Origin: an uncultured Trueperaceae bacterium
GTDB taxonomy: Bacteria > Deinococcota > Deinococci > Deinococcales > Trueperaceae
Direction of reading: 5' to 3'
Length of the DNA: 64,000 nucleotides
Assembly (NCBI GenBank): GCA_937873495.1
Contig: CALMXZ010000007.1
Location: forward strand, 198,325-262,324
Shown here: positions 7,726 through 16,376 of the stretch, piece by piece
How positions within the stretch are numbered: the stretch's first letter is position 1
Layout: each line of letters starts with the position of its first letter
The notes under the pieces: model-generated
Database searches by the model: none
What the model was told of the DNA's origin: nothing
What the model saw: the letters and a program-made list of their open reading frames with translations, nothing else
Translations under genes and position numbers: made by a program

Positions 7726-8495
7726 CGCGCGGCTCCATGCTCGAATGCCCGGTGAGGGGCTGGAGGCCGGTGCGCCTCGTCGCGTTCGATGAGCGCCAGG
7801 AACGCCGCCTCCGGGTCGCTAGTGCCCGTCCAGGCGAGCAGCTCGGCGGGCGTGAGGTCGGCGACGATCCGACCGGCCCGCAGCAGGAGGAGGCGGTCGC
7901 AGCGTAGCGCCTCGTCCATGACGTGGCTCGACACGAGCAGGGTGGCGCCCGCGTCGGCGATGGCCCTGAAGACGTCCCACAGCTCGGCGCGCAGCACCGG
8001 GTCTAGTCCGACGGTCGGCTCGTCCAACACGATCAGCTCCGGCTTCCCGAGCATCGCCGTCGCGAGGGAGACACGGTTCTCTTGGCCGCCGCTCAACGAG
8101 CCGACCGTCTGATCGCGCTGCGCCGCGAGCCCGACCTGCTGGATGACGCGGTCGACGTCCGCCTGCCGCGCCCCTATGAGCCGCGCGAAGTACAGGAGGT
8201 TCTGCCGCACGGTGAGGTCGGCGTAGACGGACGCGGCCTGCGTGTCGTACGCGACGCGGCGCCGCAACGCCGGCGAGCCGGCGGACTCCCCCAACACGGT
8301 CACGGTGCCGCCCTGGACCTTCTGCACCCCTACAACCGCGCGCATCAGCGTCGTCTTGCCGCACCCGGACGGGCCGAGAAGGCCCGTGATCTGACCCCTG
8401 GGAACGGCGACGCTCAGACCGTCGAACACGACCGTCTCTCCGCGCTTCACATGTAGGTCGCGGACCGTCAGGGCTGGCGCAGAGTCGTTATTCAT
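7722..8495 (-). CDS. ABC transporter ATP-binding protein (drug-export type)
   Basis: A 257-residue ATPase. Walker A is GPSGCGKTT, the signature is LSGGQENRVS, Walker B is ELIVLDEPTVGLDP and the switch His is in LLVSSHVMDEALRC. It belongs to the ABC-2 exporter class that pairs with the permease downstream. The ATG at 8493-8495 sits 10 nt after a -10 box and inside a palindrome, so the mRNA is probably leaderless or nearly so. The ORF is open for 13 more codons upstream but these would lie in the promoter. Confidence 0.93.
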   Translation of the reverse strand: MNNDSAPALTVRDLHVKRGETVVFDGLSVAVPRGQITGLLGPSGCGKTTLMRAVVGVQKVQGGTVTVLGESAGSPALRRRVAYDTQAASVYADLTVRQNLLYFARLIGARQADVDRVIQQVGLAAQRDQTVGSLSGGQENRVSLATAMLGKPELIVLDEPTVGLDPVLRAELWDVFRAIADAGATLLVSSHVMDEALRCDRLLLLRAGRIVADLTPAELLAWTGTSDPEAAFLALIERDEAHRPPAPHRAFEHGAAR

Positions 8496-8534
8496 CACAC
8501 GATGAATATTGGGGCATGGGCTCGCGGCTGTCAA
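8489..8534 (-). promoter_or_regulatory. Promoter and TetR-type operator of the ABC efflux genes
   Basis: Minus strand: TTGACA (8529-8534), 17 nt, CAATAT (8506-8511), then the ATG 10 nt on. The 20-bp dyad TATTCATCACACGATGAATA (8489-8508) overlaps the -10, the start point and the start codon. A repressor bound there would block transcription. The TetR gene just upstream is the obvious candidate. Confidence 0.6.
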
Positions 8535-8613
8535 GCCTAGTCCGGGCCGCCTTTATCCGAGGTGGTCCTGCGGGATGTCGACGGGGGCAAGCGGAGCGTC
8601 CATAGCGGAGCCC

Positions 8614-9222
8614 CTACTCCAGTAGGTACCGCTGCACGGCAGGGCCGACCCTGGCGACGAGCTCGTCAACCGACGCCTCGGCGAGCGCCGGCAGCTGCAC
8701 TACGTAGCGCGCGATCAGCAGCCCTGCGATCTGGCTCGCGGCGAGCGAGGCGCGCAGCTCGGCGTCAGGCACATCGAGCCCGACCGCGATCCGTTCGATG
8801 AGTTCGCGTTGCAGGAAGCCGGCGACGAGCGGGGTGGCGAGCCGGTTGCCAAGACTCGACCTCAGCAGCGCGACCGCGCGCTTACGCGCGTCGCCGTCCT
8901 CGAGCCGACCGAGCACGAAGCGCACGATGCTCTCGCCGATCGCCTCACGCGGGCCGGCCAGGATGCCCGGGATGGCGAGGTCGGGGCGCAACGGGAACTC
9001 GATCGTCTCGGCGAATAAGTCTGCCTTGGTACCGAAGTAGTGGTGCACGAGCGCCGAGTCGACGCCGGCACGCGCAGCGATGCCGCGAATCGTGGCCGTG
9101 TCGTACCCGAACTCGCCGAACTCCTCGGCCGCGGCGGCGAGGATGCGGCCGCGCGCGTCGGTCGCCCCGCCCTTCGGGCGACCTCGGCGCCGCTGCGCCT
9201 TCGGCACGAAGTACTCGGGCAT
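8614..9222 (-). CDS. TetR/AcrR-family transcriptional regulator
   Basis: A 202-residue repressor. The N-terminal helix-turn-helix is RGRILAAAAEEFGEFGYDTA, then TIRGIAARAGVDSALVHHYF and GTKADLF, a textbook TetR domain. The C-terminal ligand domain resembles the common actinobacterial/Deinococcota type with RPDLAIPGILAG and IARYVVQLPALAEA. ATG at 9220-9222 follows GGGGAGGAG by 4 nt. It lies 118 nt upstream of the ABC efflux ATPase on the same strand and probably represses it. Ligand unknown. Confidence 0.93.
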   Translation of the reverse strand: MPEYFVPKAQRRRGRPKGGATDARGRILAAAAEEFGEFGYDTATIRGIAARAGVDSALVHHYFGTKADLFAETIEFPLRPDLAIPGILAGPREAIGESIVRFVLGRLEDGDARKRAVALLRSSLGNRLATPLVAGFLQRELIERIAVGLDVPDAELRASLAASQIAGLLIARYVVQLPALAEASVDELVARVGPAVQRYLLE

Positions 9223-9290
9223 GGTGCTCCTCCCCTTACCAGCGTCAGAGTACATGCGCGGAGGTCCGACACCGCGCCACGCTAGTCTGA

Positions 9291-9321
9291 AGCCCATGCC
9301 CTACGCGAGCCCATGCCCTAC
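9291..9321 (+). repeat. 17-bp-period tandem duplication over the arginase start
   Basis: AGCCCATGCCCTAC occurs at 9291-9304 and again at 9308-9321. Each copy carries an ATG (9296 and 9313), 17 nt apart and so in different frames. The first ATG is 7 nt after TAGTCT (9283-9288), the spacing of a leaderless promoter, but opens only MPYASPCPTR. The second ATG opens the full arginase-like gene. Confidence 0.75.
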
Positions 9322-10227
9322 TCGGTGATCGTGTCGCAAGGCCGCGTGGCCGACAGGACCCCGGGGGCTATCCCGGGTGCCGCCCTCCTTGGCCTAGCGT
9401 TGGCCGAGAGGCTGGGCCTGCGTGTCATGGTCTGCGGCGCGCCGTCCCCAGCCGCTACCGACGCCTGGCCCGAGGCGCTAGCGCAGGCCGAGCCAACGCT
9501 GCTCGGGTTGGCCGACGCGGTGAAGTCGGCTCTCGACGAGAGCTCCACGCCCCTGCTCGCCCTCAACAAGTGTCCGGCCAGCCTCGCCACCCTGCCGGTG
9601 GCGGCGGCGCGGTGGCCGGGTCCGAACCGGCCTGGCGATCATGAACTCGGTTTCCCAGCATGGGACCTGAGCCGGCCTGGCCTCAAGGTCCTGTGGATCG
9701 ACGCTCACGGCGACTTCAACACGCCGGCCACTACGGCCACCGGCTACCTCGGCGGCATGGTGCTGGCGGCCGCTTGCGGCTTGTGGGACAGCGGGCACGG
9801 CGCCGGCGTCGCGGGAGAGAACGTGGTGGTCCTCGGCGGACACGACCTGGACGAGGCGGAGGCCGCGCTGCTCGCGGCGGCGGGAGCGACCGTTGTGCCC
9901 CCCACAGTCGGCTCCGCTGAGGCCATCGCCGAGGCGGTCAACACGGCGCTGGGCGACGACGGCCCGATCTGGGTCCACCTGGACTGCGACGCGCTCGAGC
10001 CGGGTCATGTGCCCGCGGACTACGTGGTGCCGGGCGGCTTCTCGCCGGCCACACTCAAGGCGGTGCTGGCCGCGCTGCCCGTGGAGCGCGTCGTGGGCAT
10101 CGAGATCGCGGAGTTCGAGGCCTCGCCCGATGCCTCGGAGAGCGCCGCCGAGCCCGACTCAGTAACGCGGCGGGGGCTCGAGATCCTGCTGGATGTCGTG
10201 GCTCCCCTGTTGGCGAAGCCGCGCTGA
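9313..10227 (+). CDS. Arginase/ureohydrolase-family protein with altered first metal motif
   Basis: A 304-residue alpha/beta protein. Two metal motifs of the arginase family are present: WIDAHGDFNT (D130, H132, D134) and WVHLDCDALEP (D224, D226), and the late E of IEIAEFEAS. The first motif, normally GGDH or GGDC around residue 85, reads LNKCPASLATLP here, so the Asp is absent and Cys stands where the His should be. That casts doubt on a normal binuclear Mn site and on guanidino hydrolysis. No other start codon exists in frame back to a stop at 9283, so ATG 9313 is the only choice. Followed 9 nt later by a MocR regulator. Confidence 0.82.
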   Translation: MPYSVIVSQGRVADRTPGAIPGAALLGLALAERLGLRVMVCGAPSPAATDAWPEALAQAEPTLLGLADAVKSALDESSTPLLALNKCPASLATLPVAAARWPGPNRPGDHELGFPAWDLSRPGLKVLWIDAHGDFNTPATTATGYLGGMVLAAACGLWDSGHGAGVAGENVVVLGGHDLDEAEAALLAAAGATVVPPTVGSAEAIAEAVNTALGDDGPIWVHLDCDALEPGHVPADYVVPGGFSPATLKAVLAALPVERVVGIEIAEFEASPDASESAAEPDSVTRRGLEILLDVVAPLLAKPR

Positions 10228-10236
10228 TTGCACTAG

Positions 10237-11628
10237 ATGACCGGCTCTGACTTCCTCGGACTCGACCCGACCGCAGCTCCTCCGCGCAGCCGGACGGCCT
10301 GGCTCGCCCAGCAGCTGCGGTCGGCGATCGCCGACGGTACCCTGCCGCCAGGCACGCGGCTGCCCGCGAGTCGCGCCATGGCTAACGACCTGGCCTTCGC
10401 GCGAGGCACCGTGGTCGAAGCGTACCGGAGGCTCGCGGAGGAGGGGCTGGTGGTTACGAACCACGGGGGCGGCACGGAGGTGGCTGAGCTAGCCTCGGCG
10501 TCCGGGCGGAGGCCAACTCCAGGGCCCAACCGGGTAGCCCCGCGACCGACCTTGGACATCTCGGAGGGCGCACCGGACCTGAAGGCCTTCCCGCGCGCCG
10601 CATGGCTGAGGACCGAACGCAACGTACTCGCCAGAGTCGCCAGCCGGCAACTCGGTTACGGAGACCCGCAAGGTGCACCTGAGCTGCGCTCGGCGCTGGC
10701 CGGCTGGCTGACGCGGAGCCGCGGCGTCGTAGCCGAGCCGGAGCAGATCATCGTCACCGCCGGGGTGACGGGCGCGCTCAGCCTGCTCGCACAAGTGTTG
10801 CGTGAGCAGGGCATCACCGAATGCGCCGTCGAGGACCCCGGTGCGGAAGGCAACCGCCGCATACTCGATTTCTGGCTCGACAAGCTCCATCCCGTACCCG
10901 TGGACGACCAAGGGTTGGACGCCACGGCACTCGCAAGGACGAAGACGCGCGCCGTCCTGGTCACCCCCGCACACCAGTTCCCCACGGGCGTCGTGCTCTC
11001 GCCGGCGCGCCGCAGGGCGTTGGTCGCCTGGGCGGACGGCTTGGACGCGTTCGTGATCGAAGACGACTACGACGCGGAGTACCGGTACGACCGCGTCTCG
11101 GTACGCGCGCTGCAGGCAGCGGCGCCCGAGCGGGTAGTCCATGTCTCCAGCCTTTCGAAGGTCCTGGCTCCGGGTCTACGCATCGGCTGGATGATCGCGC
11201 CCGCCGTGCTGCACCACGAACTCATCCGCAGACGCTGGGCGACGGACCTCGGCTCGCCCGTGGTCCCGCAACTCGTGCTGGCGGAGCTGATCCAGACTGG
11301 CGCGTTGGAACGGCAGCTGCGCAGCCTTCGCCTCAAGCACCGCCAGCGCCGCGATGCTGCGGTCGCCGCTATCGAACGCTACCTGCCCGGTTGCCGCATG
11401 ACCGGCATCGCGGCCGGTCTCCATCTTCTGGTTCAACTACCCGACGGCGTTGACGACGCGACGCTTGCCGCGCGGGCCAAAGCGGCCGGCATCGCCGTAC
11501 AGCCTCTGTCCGCCCTGCGCCACAGGCCGGGAGCGCCTGGGTTGGTGGTCGGGTACGGCCCGCACCCCTCGCCGCGGCTCGAACAGGCTCTGAGAACCAT
11601 CGGCGCTCTCGCCGGCTTCATACCCTAG
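10237..11628 (+). CDS. MocR-family regulator (GntR HTH fused to aminotransferase domain)
   Basis: 463 residues in two parts. Residues 15-80 are a GntR winged helix (LAQQLRSAIADGTLPPGTRL, ASRAMANDLAFARGTVVEAY). Residues 110-463 are a fold-type I aminotransferase domain with VIEDDYDAEYRYDR and the PLP lysine K308 in SSLSKVLAPGLRIGW. Such proteins sense PLP or an amino compound and control nearby metabolic genes. Its close neighbours are the arginase-like gene upstream and a LysE exporter facing it, so an amino-acid or amine-linked target is plausible. Confidence 0.93.
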   Translation: MTGSDFLGLDPTAAPPRSRTAWLAQQLRSAIADGTLPPGTRLPASRAMANDLAFARGTVVEAYRRLAEEGLVVTNHGGGTEVAELASASGRRPTPGPNRVAPRPTLDISEGAPDLKAFPRAAWLRTERNVLARVASRQLGYGDPQGAPELRSALAGWLTRSRGVVAEPEQIIVTAGVTGALSLLAQVLREQGITECAVEDPGAEGNRRILDFWLDKLHPVPVDDQGLDATALARTKTRAVLVTPAHQFPTGVVLSPARRRALVAWADGLDAFVIEDDYDAEYRYDRVSVRALQAAAPERVVHVSSLSKVLAPGLRIGWMIAPAVLHHELIRRRWATDLGSPVVPQLVLAELIQTGALERQLRSLRLKHRQRRDAAVAAIERYLPGCRMTGIAAGLHLLVQLPDGVDDATLAARAKAAGIAVQPLSALRHRPGAPGLVVGYGPHPSPRLEQALRTIGALAGFIP

Positions 11629-11643
11629 TAGGCCAGCGTCCGA

Positions 11644-12267
11644 TCACCGATTGGTGAAGGCGAGCGTCACCGCCAGCACGGCGAAAGACAACGCGAACGC
11701 GCGTCCGAGCCACGTCATCACCACGGGACGTCCGATGACATGCCGCCGCAACCAGGCGGCACAGACCCCGTAGGCGGCGAACACGACCAATGTGATCGCC
11801 ATGAACACGATCCCAAGTGAGGTCATCCTTAGCATGGCGCCTGCTGAGGCGGTGTCGGCGAACATGGGCAGGAAGACGAAGAAGAACAGCGTCAGCTTTG
11901 GGTTCAGCAGGTTGACCAGTACGGCACTGCCGATGACTCTCCCAGCTGAGCGTCCTGCTTCGAGCCCACCGGGGTCGTCCGCAGGCACGAGAACGCCGCT
12001 CTGCCGCCACATCCCCCAGGCCATATGAATGAGGTAGGCGACCCCTAACCACTTGAGCGCCTCGAACGCCACGGGACTCGCGGCCAGAACCGCCGCGGCG
12101 CCGGTGAGCGCCAACGCCATGTGGGGAACGATTCCCAGGGTGCATCCGAGTGCGGCGACGAGGCCTGCCCTAGCGCCGCGCGCCAACGCGGCTGCGATCG
12201 TGAACAGCGCTCCAGTGCCAGGGGTCGCGGTCACCACGATCGACGTCAACCAGAACTCGCTGCTCAT
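11644..12267 (-). CDS. LysE/RhtB-family amino-acid exporter
   Basis: A 207-residue membrane protein with about six helices. Near the N-terminus TATPGTGALFTIAAALARGA matches the family PGP..., followed by GLVAALGCTLGIVPHM. The middle has FEALKWLGVAYLIHMAWGMW and NLLNPKLTLFFFVFLP, both RhtB landmarks. The usual PGP has changed to PGT. It is convergent with the MocR gene (15 nt apart) and has its own near-leaderless promoter. Confidence 0.92.
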   Translation of the reverse strand: MSSEFWLTSIVVTATPGTGALFTIAAALARGARAGLVAALGCTLGIVPHMALALTGAAAVLAASPVAFEALKWLGVAYLIHMAWGMWRQSGVLVPADDPGGLEAGRSAGRVIGSAVLVNLLNPKLTLFFFVFLPMFADTASAGAMLRMTSLGIVFMAITLVVFAAYGVCAAWLRRHVIGRPVVMTWLGRAFALSFAVLAVTLAFTNR

Positions 12268-12272
12268 ACCTC

Positions 12273-12301
12273 AAACTACCGGCGCTATGGTCTCATTCAA
12301 A
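12273..12301 (-). promoter_or_regulatory. Promoter of the LysE gene (leaderless type)
   Basis: Minus strand: TTTGAA (12296-12301), 17 nt, TAGTTT (12273-12278), then 5 nt to the ATG at 12267. The short distance implies a leaderless mRNA. The remaining gap to 12514 holds a small hairpin CGAAGC/GCTTCG (12369-12383) and the TAGAGT box of the next gene, nothing more that I can support. Confidence 0.5.
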
Positions 12302-12514
12302 GAGCCAACGTTGATGCGCCTTGATAGACCAAACCTAATCGTCCACCAGGGCACCGTTCAAGAAGCGCCGAAGCTCGGCTTCGTCATGCATGGGAACCGG
12401 CCGACACTCGCATACCAGAGTTCATGCAGCACCGTACTGAGCTCGAGCCCGCCGACAGCCCGTCGAGGTCTCTGCCAGGCGGGGTCGGGGCAAGCTCCCG
12501 GTAGAGTGACGACG

Positions 12515-13273
12515 ATGCGTCCCTTCGCCGACCTGGTAGCCGAGGCCGAGGCGGCCGAGGTGACCGGTTGGGGTTTCGGTTTCCTGGACGGGCGCGCCAC
12601 CGAGGAACGTCCGCCGTGGGGTTACGCCAAGCTCCTCGCCGAGCGCCTCGCCACCGTCCCGTCAGCGCTCGACCTGGATACCGGCGGCGGGGAAGTCCTC
12701 GCTGAGGCCCCGACGTTCCCGCCCCGCATGGCCGCGACGGAGGCCTGGCTTCCGAACGTCGAGCGCGCCCGCCGGTTGCTCGGGCCGCGGGGCGTCGCGG
12801 TCGTGATGACCGAACCGGGCGCACCCCTTCCTTTCCCCGACGGCTCCTTCTCGCTCGTCACGTCCCGGCATCCGGTGAAGCCGGACTGGCCGGAGATCCG
12901 CCGCGTGCTGGAGCCGGGCGGGCACTACTTCGCGCAACACGTGGGGCCTGCCTCCGCGTTCGAGCTGATCGAACGGTTCCTTGGGCCACTGCCTAGGGAA
13001 CGCCTGCTGCGCGACCCTCAGGCCGAGGCGGACTCCGCCAGGCAGGCAGGCCTAACGGTCACCGACCTGCGCACGGCGCGCTGCCGCATGGAACTTCACG
13101 ACGTCGGCGCCGTCGTGTGGCTGCTGCGCAAGTGCGTCTGGTGGGTCCCGGACTTCTCCGTCAGGAAGTACCGGAGCGTGCTCCAGGCGCTCGACGCCCA
13201 GATGCGGGGCGGCGAGCCGGTCGTGGCCCACTCCACCAGGCACCTCATCGAGGCGCTCCGCACCGCGTCATGA
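12515..13273 (+). CDS. Class I SAM-dependent methyltransferase
   Basis: A 252-residue protein. SALDLDTGGGEVLAEAP is the SAM-binding strand-loop (motif I), VAVVMTEPGAPLPFPDGSFSLV covers motif II to III, and EIRRVLEPGGHYFAQHVGP is the late strand. This pattern (DLGTGGGE...LPF.DGSFDLV..RH) is common in small-molecule methyltransferases of Gram-positives and Deinococcota. TAGAGT (12502-12507) lies 7 nt before the ATG, so the transcript is probably leaderless. A longer in-frame ORF upstream runs antisense to the LysE start and is not part of it. Substrate unknown. Confidence 0.9.
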   Translation: MRPFADLVAEAEAAEVTGWGFGFLDGRATEERPPWGYAKLLAERLATVPSALDLDTGGGEVLAEAPTFPPRMAATEAWLPNVERARRLLGPRGVAVVMTEPGAPLPFPDGSFSLVTSRHPVKPDWPEIRRVLEPGGHYFAQHVGPASAFELIERFLGPLPRERLLRDPQAEADSARQAGLTVTDLRTARCRMELHDVGAVVWLLRKCVWWVPDFSVRKYRSVLQALDAQMRGGEPVVAHSTRHLIEALRTAS

Positions 13274-13408
13274 CGAAGCGACCCGCCTAGACTGGCGGCG
13301 CACCACGATGCCCCGGCCGGCCGCCGCTGCGCGCCTCCGTGCCCTCCTCCCCGGTTATCCTCTACCCAACCGATACCGTGGCCTTCCCCGAGGCCCTTTG
13401 GAGTTGGC

Positions 13409-14806
13409 ATGCCGCTGGAGTTAGCCAAGCCCTCCCCGCTGTGGTGGGAGGACGTTCCCATAGGACCTGCACGTCCGCCGCTCACCGAAGACGCGAGGGC
13501 CGACGTCGCGATCGTCGGCGCGGGCTTCACGGGCCTGTGGACCGCCTACTACCTCAAGCGCCTCGAGCCCGACCTCGACGTGGTCGTGCTGGAGCGCGAA
13601 CATGTCGGCTTCGGCGCCTCCGGCAGGAACGGCGGCTGGTGCCACCCCGAGTACCCGCTCGGTCTGGCCACCCTCGCCTTCCGCCACGGCCGAGAGGCGG
13701 CGCTGCGCTTCCAGCTCGCGGCGTTGGACGCCGTGAGCGAGGTCGGCCGCGTGTGCGAGGCGGAGGGCGTCGATTGCCGCTACGAACTCGGCGGCAGGTT
13801 CATCGCGGCGCGCAGCCCTTTGCAGGCCGAGCGCGCCCGCGCCGACGTGGAGGAGCAGCACGCCTTGGGCCTGGGCGAGGAAGACGTGCGCTACCTGGAC
13901 GCGGCCGAGGCGGGTGGCCTCTCCGGCATGTCGAACGTCCTCGGCGGCAGCTTCATGCCGCAGGCGGCGGCCCTGCAGCCGGCACTGCTCGTACACGGCC
14001 TCGCACGGGCGTGCGAGCGCCTGGGGGTGCGGCTGTTCGAGGCCACCGAGGCGACCGCCGTCGAAGCAGGCGCCGTGCGCTTCAGGAGCCGGGGCGCCAC
14101 AGGCGCCGTGAGGGCGCGGACCGTCCTGCGCGCCACGGAAGGCTATACGCGCGACCTACCGGGCGAACGCCGGACGCTCATCCCCCTGTACTCGCTGATG
14201 GTCGCCACGGAGCCGCTCCCGGACGACGTGGCGCGCTCGGTCGGCTTCGAGAAACGCCAGGTGTTCGCCGACTACGGTCACATGGTCATCTACGGCCAAC
14301 GCACGGCGGACGGGCGCGTGACGCTCGGCGGGCGCGGCGCGCCTTACCACTACGGCTCCGCCATCCGCCCCGACTTCGACCAGGACGACGTGGTGCATGG
14401 CCACCTCGCCAGGCTCCTGGTCGAGCTCTTCCCGCAGTTGACGGGCGTCCGCATCACCCACAAGTGGGGCGGTCCGCTCGGGGTGCCGCGCGACTGGCGG
14501 CCGAGCGTCACGTACGAACGGGCCACGGGCCTCGGCCATGCCGGCGGTTACGTCGGCGACGGCGTGGCTCTCTCGAACCTGGCCGGGCGCACGCTCGCGG
14601 AACTCGTGCTCGAACGCGCGAGCGAGCGGACCGACCTCCCGTGGGTCCACCACCGCTGGCCCGCCTGGGAGCCGGAGCCGCTGCGCTACGTCGGCGTCAA
14701 CGCCGGGCTATGGCTCACGCGCTCGGCGGACCGCCAGGAGGCGCGCACGGGGCGGCCGAGCGCCCGCGCGAAGATCGGGAACCGGCTCAGGGGCAAGGTC
14801 GCCTGA
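13409..14806 (+). CDS. FAD-dependent amine/amino-acid oxidoreductase (DAO family)
   Basis: A 465-residue flavoprotein. The N-terminal ADVAIVGAGFTGLWTAYYLK is the FAD Rossmann motif, followed by VVVLEREHVGFGASGRNGGW, which is the DAO-family second loop. The C-terminal GLGHAGGYVGDGVALSNLAG returns to the FAD. Overall it resembles gamma-glutamylputrescine oxidase and related oxidases that deaminate secondary or primary amines. It lies convergent to an M20 amidohydrolase (50 nt apart). No signal peptide. Substrate cannot be fixed from sequence. Confidence 0.9.
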   Translation: MPLELAKPSPLWWEDVPIGPARPPLTEDARADVAIVGAGFTGLWTAYYLKRLEPDLDVVVLEREHVGFGASGRNGGWCHPEYPLGLATLAFRHGREAALRFQLAALDAVSEVGRVCEAEGVDCRYELGGRFIAARSPLQAERARADVEEQHALGLGEEDVRYLDAAEAGGLSGMSNVLGGSFMPQAAALQPALLVHGLARACERLGVRLFEATEATAVEAGAVRFRSRGATGAVRARTVLRATEGYTRDLPGERRTLIPLYSLMVATEPLPDDVARSVGFEKRQVFADYGHMVIYGQRTADGRVTLGGRGAPYHYGSAIRPDFDQDDVVHGHLARLLVELFPQLTGVRITHKWGGPLGVPRDWRPSVTYERATGLGHAGGYVGDGVALSNLAGRTLAELVLERASERTDLPWVHHRWPAWEPEPLRYVGVNAGLWLTRSADRQEARTGRPSARAKIGNRLRGKVA

Positions 14807-14856
14807 GGCGCCTACCGGGGTCGAGCAACGGCGAGGCGGCGGCGCCAACGTCCAGC

Positions 14857-16095
14857 TCACCGCCGCAACCAAGCGATCGTCTTGCTGGCGAGCTTGTCGA
14901 GCGCGACCACCGACTGCTCGATATGCTCCTCCTTCGTGTCCTCGATCTTGTTGTGCGAGATGCCGTGCAGGCTCTGCACGAACAGCATGATCGTCGGGAT
15001 GCCGGCGCGCGCCACCTCCGCCGCGTCGTGCAGCGGGCCGCTCGGCAGCCGCTGCGTCGTGCCGCTCGCCTCGCGCACGGCCTCCTCCGCCAGCTCGATA
15101 AGCTCGGGGTGGAACGGCATGGGGTCGATACCCCAGATCCTGCTCCACGCCACCTCGACGCCGCCCTCGGCCGCGAAACGCTCGGAGGCCCCGACGGCGC
15201 GCTCGTACATCTTCGTCAGCGCCACGCGGTCGAGGTGCCGCTGGTCGAGGGTGATGTCGCACTCGGCCACCACCGACGTGACGATGCCGGGGCGCGTGAC
15301 GCACGAGCCGATGGTGCACACGCCACCCAGGTCGTCCGTGATGTCGTAGATCTCCTGGCTCATCTTGCCGGCGGCCAGGAAGGCGTCGCGGCGGCGGTTC
15401 ATGGGGGTCGAACCGGAGTGGGCAGCCTGGCCGCGGAAGTGGATGCCGTGGCGCTCCACCCCGAACGTGCCCAGCACCACGCCGAGCGGCAGGTCGAGGT
15501 CGAGGAGCACCGGCCCCTGCTCGATGTGGAGCTCGAGGTAGGCGCCGGCGTTCCTCAGCTCGGCGTGCGCGTCGTTCATCGTGTCGAGGTCCACACCACA
15601 GCGCCGCAGCGCGTCTACGAGCAGCACGCCGTCGGCGTCCTTGCGATGGCGCTCCTCGTCGGGCACGAGCGTGCCGCCCGCGGCGCTGGAGCCGAGGAGG
15701 CTGCGGCCGAAGCGGGCACCCTCCTCGTCGGCCCAGTCGACAAGCCTGACGGTAACGGGCGGCCTACCGCCGTACTCCTCCTTGATGCGGCGCACAACCT
15801 CGAGGCCCGCGATGACGTTGAGGCAGCCGTCGAGCCACCCACCGCCCGGCACGGAGTCGATGTGGCCGCCTATCAGCAGCTCGACGGGCGATTCGCCCGG
15901 CAGGGTCGACCAGACGTTGCCGGCGGCGTCCATGTGCGTCTCGAGGCCGAGGGCGTCCGTCTTCTCGCGCATGAACGCCCTGGCCTTCAGCCACGTGTCC
16001 GTCCAGGCGACGCGCCAGGCGCCGTTCTCATCGCCCGTCAGGGCGCGCAAGTCCTTGAGTTCCTGCACGGTGCGCTTCGGGTTGAGCGGGCTCAT
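14857..16095 (-). CDS. M20-family Zn amidohydrolase (N-carbamoyl-L-amino-acid hydrolase / allantoate amidohydrolase type)
   Basis: A 412-residue di-zinc amidase. Ligand and catalytic motifs are GGHIDSVPGGGWLDG (His and bridging Asp), VDWADEEGARFG (catalytic Glu pair), LELHIEQGP (His) and LPSGPLHDAAEVARAGIP (last His). The dimerisation domain lies at about residues 215-330. Members release ammonia and CO2 or an amino acid from carbamoyl- or ureido-compounds. GAGG precedes the ATG. It is divergent from the peptide-type ABC importer, and could act on what that system brings in. Exact substrate is open. Confidence 0.9.
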   Translation of the reverse strand: MSPLNPKRTVQELKDLRALTGDENGAWRVAWTDTWLKARAFMREKTDALGLETHMDAAGNVWSTLPGESPVELLIGGHIDSVPGGGWLDGCLNVIAGLEVVRRIKEEYGGRPPVTVRLVDWADEEGARFGRSLLGSSAAGGTLVPDEERHRKDADGVLLVDALRRCGVDLDTMNDAHAELRNAGAYLELHIEQGPVLLDLDLPLGVVLGTFGVERHGIHFRGQAAHSGSTPMNRRRDAFLAAGKMSQEIYDITDDLGGVCTIGSCVTRPGIVTSVVAECDITLDQRHLDRVALTKMYERAVGASERFAAEGGVEVAWSRIWGIDPMPFHPELIELAEEAVREASGTTQRLPSGPLHDAAEVARAGIPTIMLFVQSLHGISHNKIEDTKEEHIEQSVVALDKLASKTIAWLRR

Positions 16096-16207
16096 ACGAC
16101 CTCCTACGAGAGACTGCCGGTACGGGCGCGCGGCGCCGGCCGGAGGGCCGCCGCAGCGCCAGGACGCACATGTCGTGAGAGCCAGTCTACAACCGACCCG
16201 CTAGGTC

Positions 16208-16239
16208 GACCGGCGCCGCCGCGAAGGGCGCCGCCGGTC
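16208..16239. repeat. Stem-loop in the M20/importer divergent region
   Basis: GACCGGCG (16208-16215) pairs with CGCCGGTC (16232-16239). Inside, CGCC (16217-16220) pairs with GGCG (16227-16230). It lies between two divergent genes, so it is not an obvious terminator; it may be a protein site or part of the long leader of the binding-protein gene. Confidence 0.4.
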
Positions 16240-16376
16240 GCTTCCAGTCTTTACCAAGGCTTCATGCTATCCAGGAAGCTGTCCCGGGGGCGGGTTATCC
16301 CTTAGCATCGACTACGCGCGGTCGAGGTCCGGGGCAGGCGGCCCCGCCCGGCTTCAGCGCATACCTGGGAGGGTGC

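Noticed and set aside
12369..12383. CGAAGC/GCTTCG hairpin as a terminator
   Set aside because: It lies upstream of both neighbouring starts and no T-run follows, so there is no transcript for it to end.
12053..12514. N-terminal extension of the methyltransferase frame
   Set aside because: The first part is antisense to the LysE gene and the conserved domain begins only after ATG 12515, which has a leaderless promoter box.
13339..16305. A 988-codon plus-strand open frame
   Set aside because: It runs out of frame through the FAD oxidoreductase and then antisense to the M20 gene; the product is Arg/Pro/Ala-rich with no family motif. Long shadow frames are expected at this GC content.
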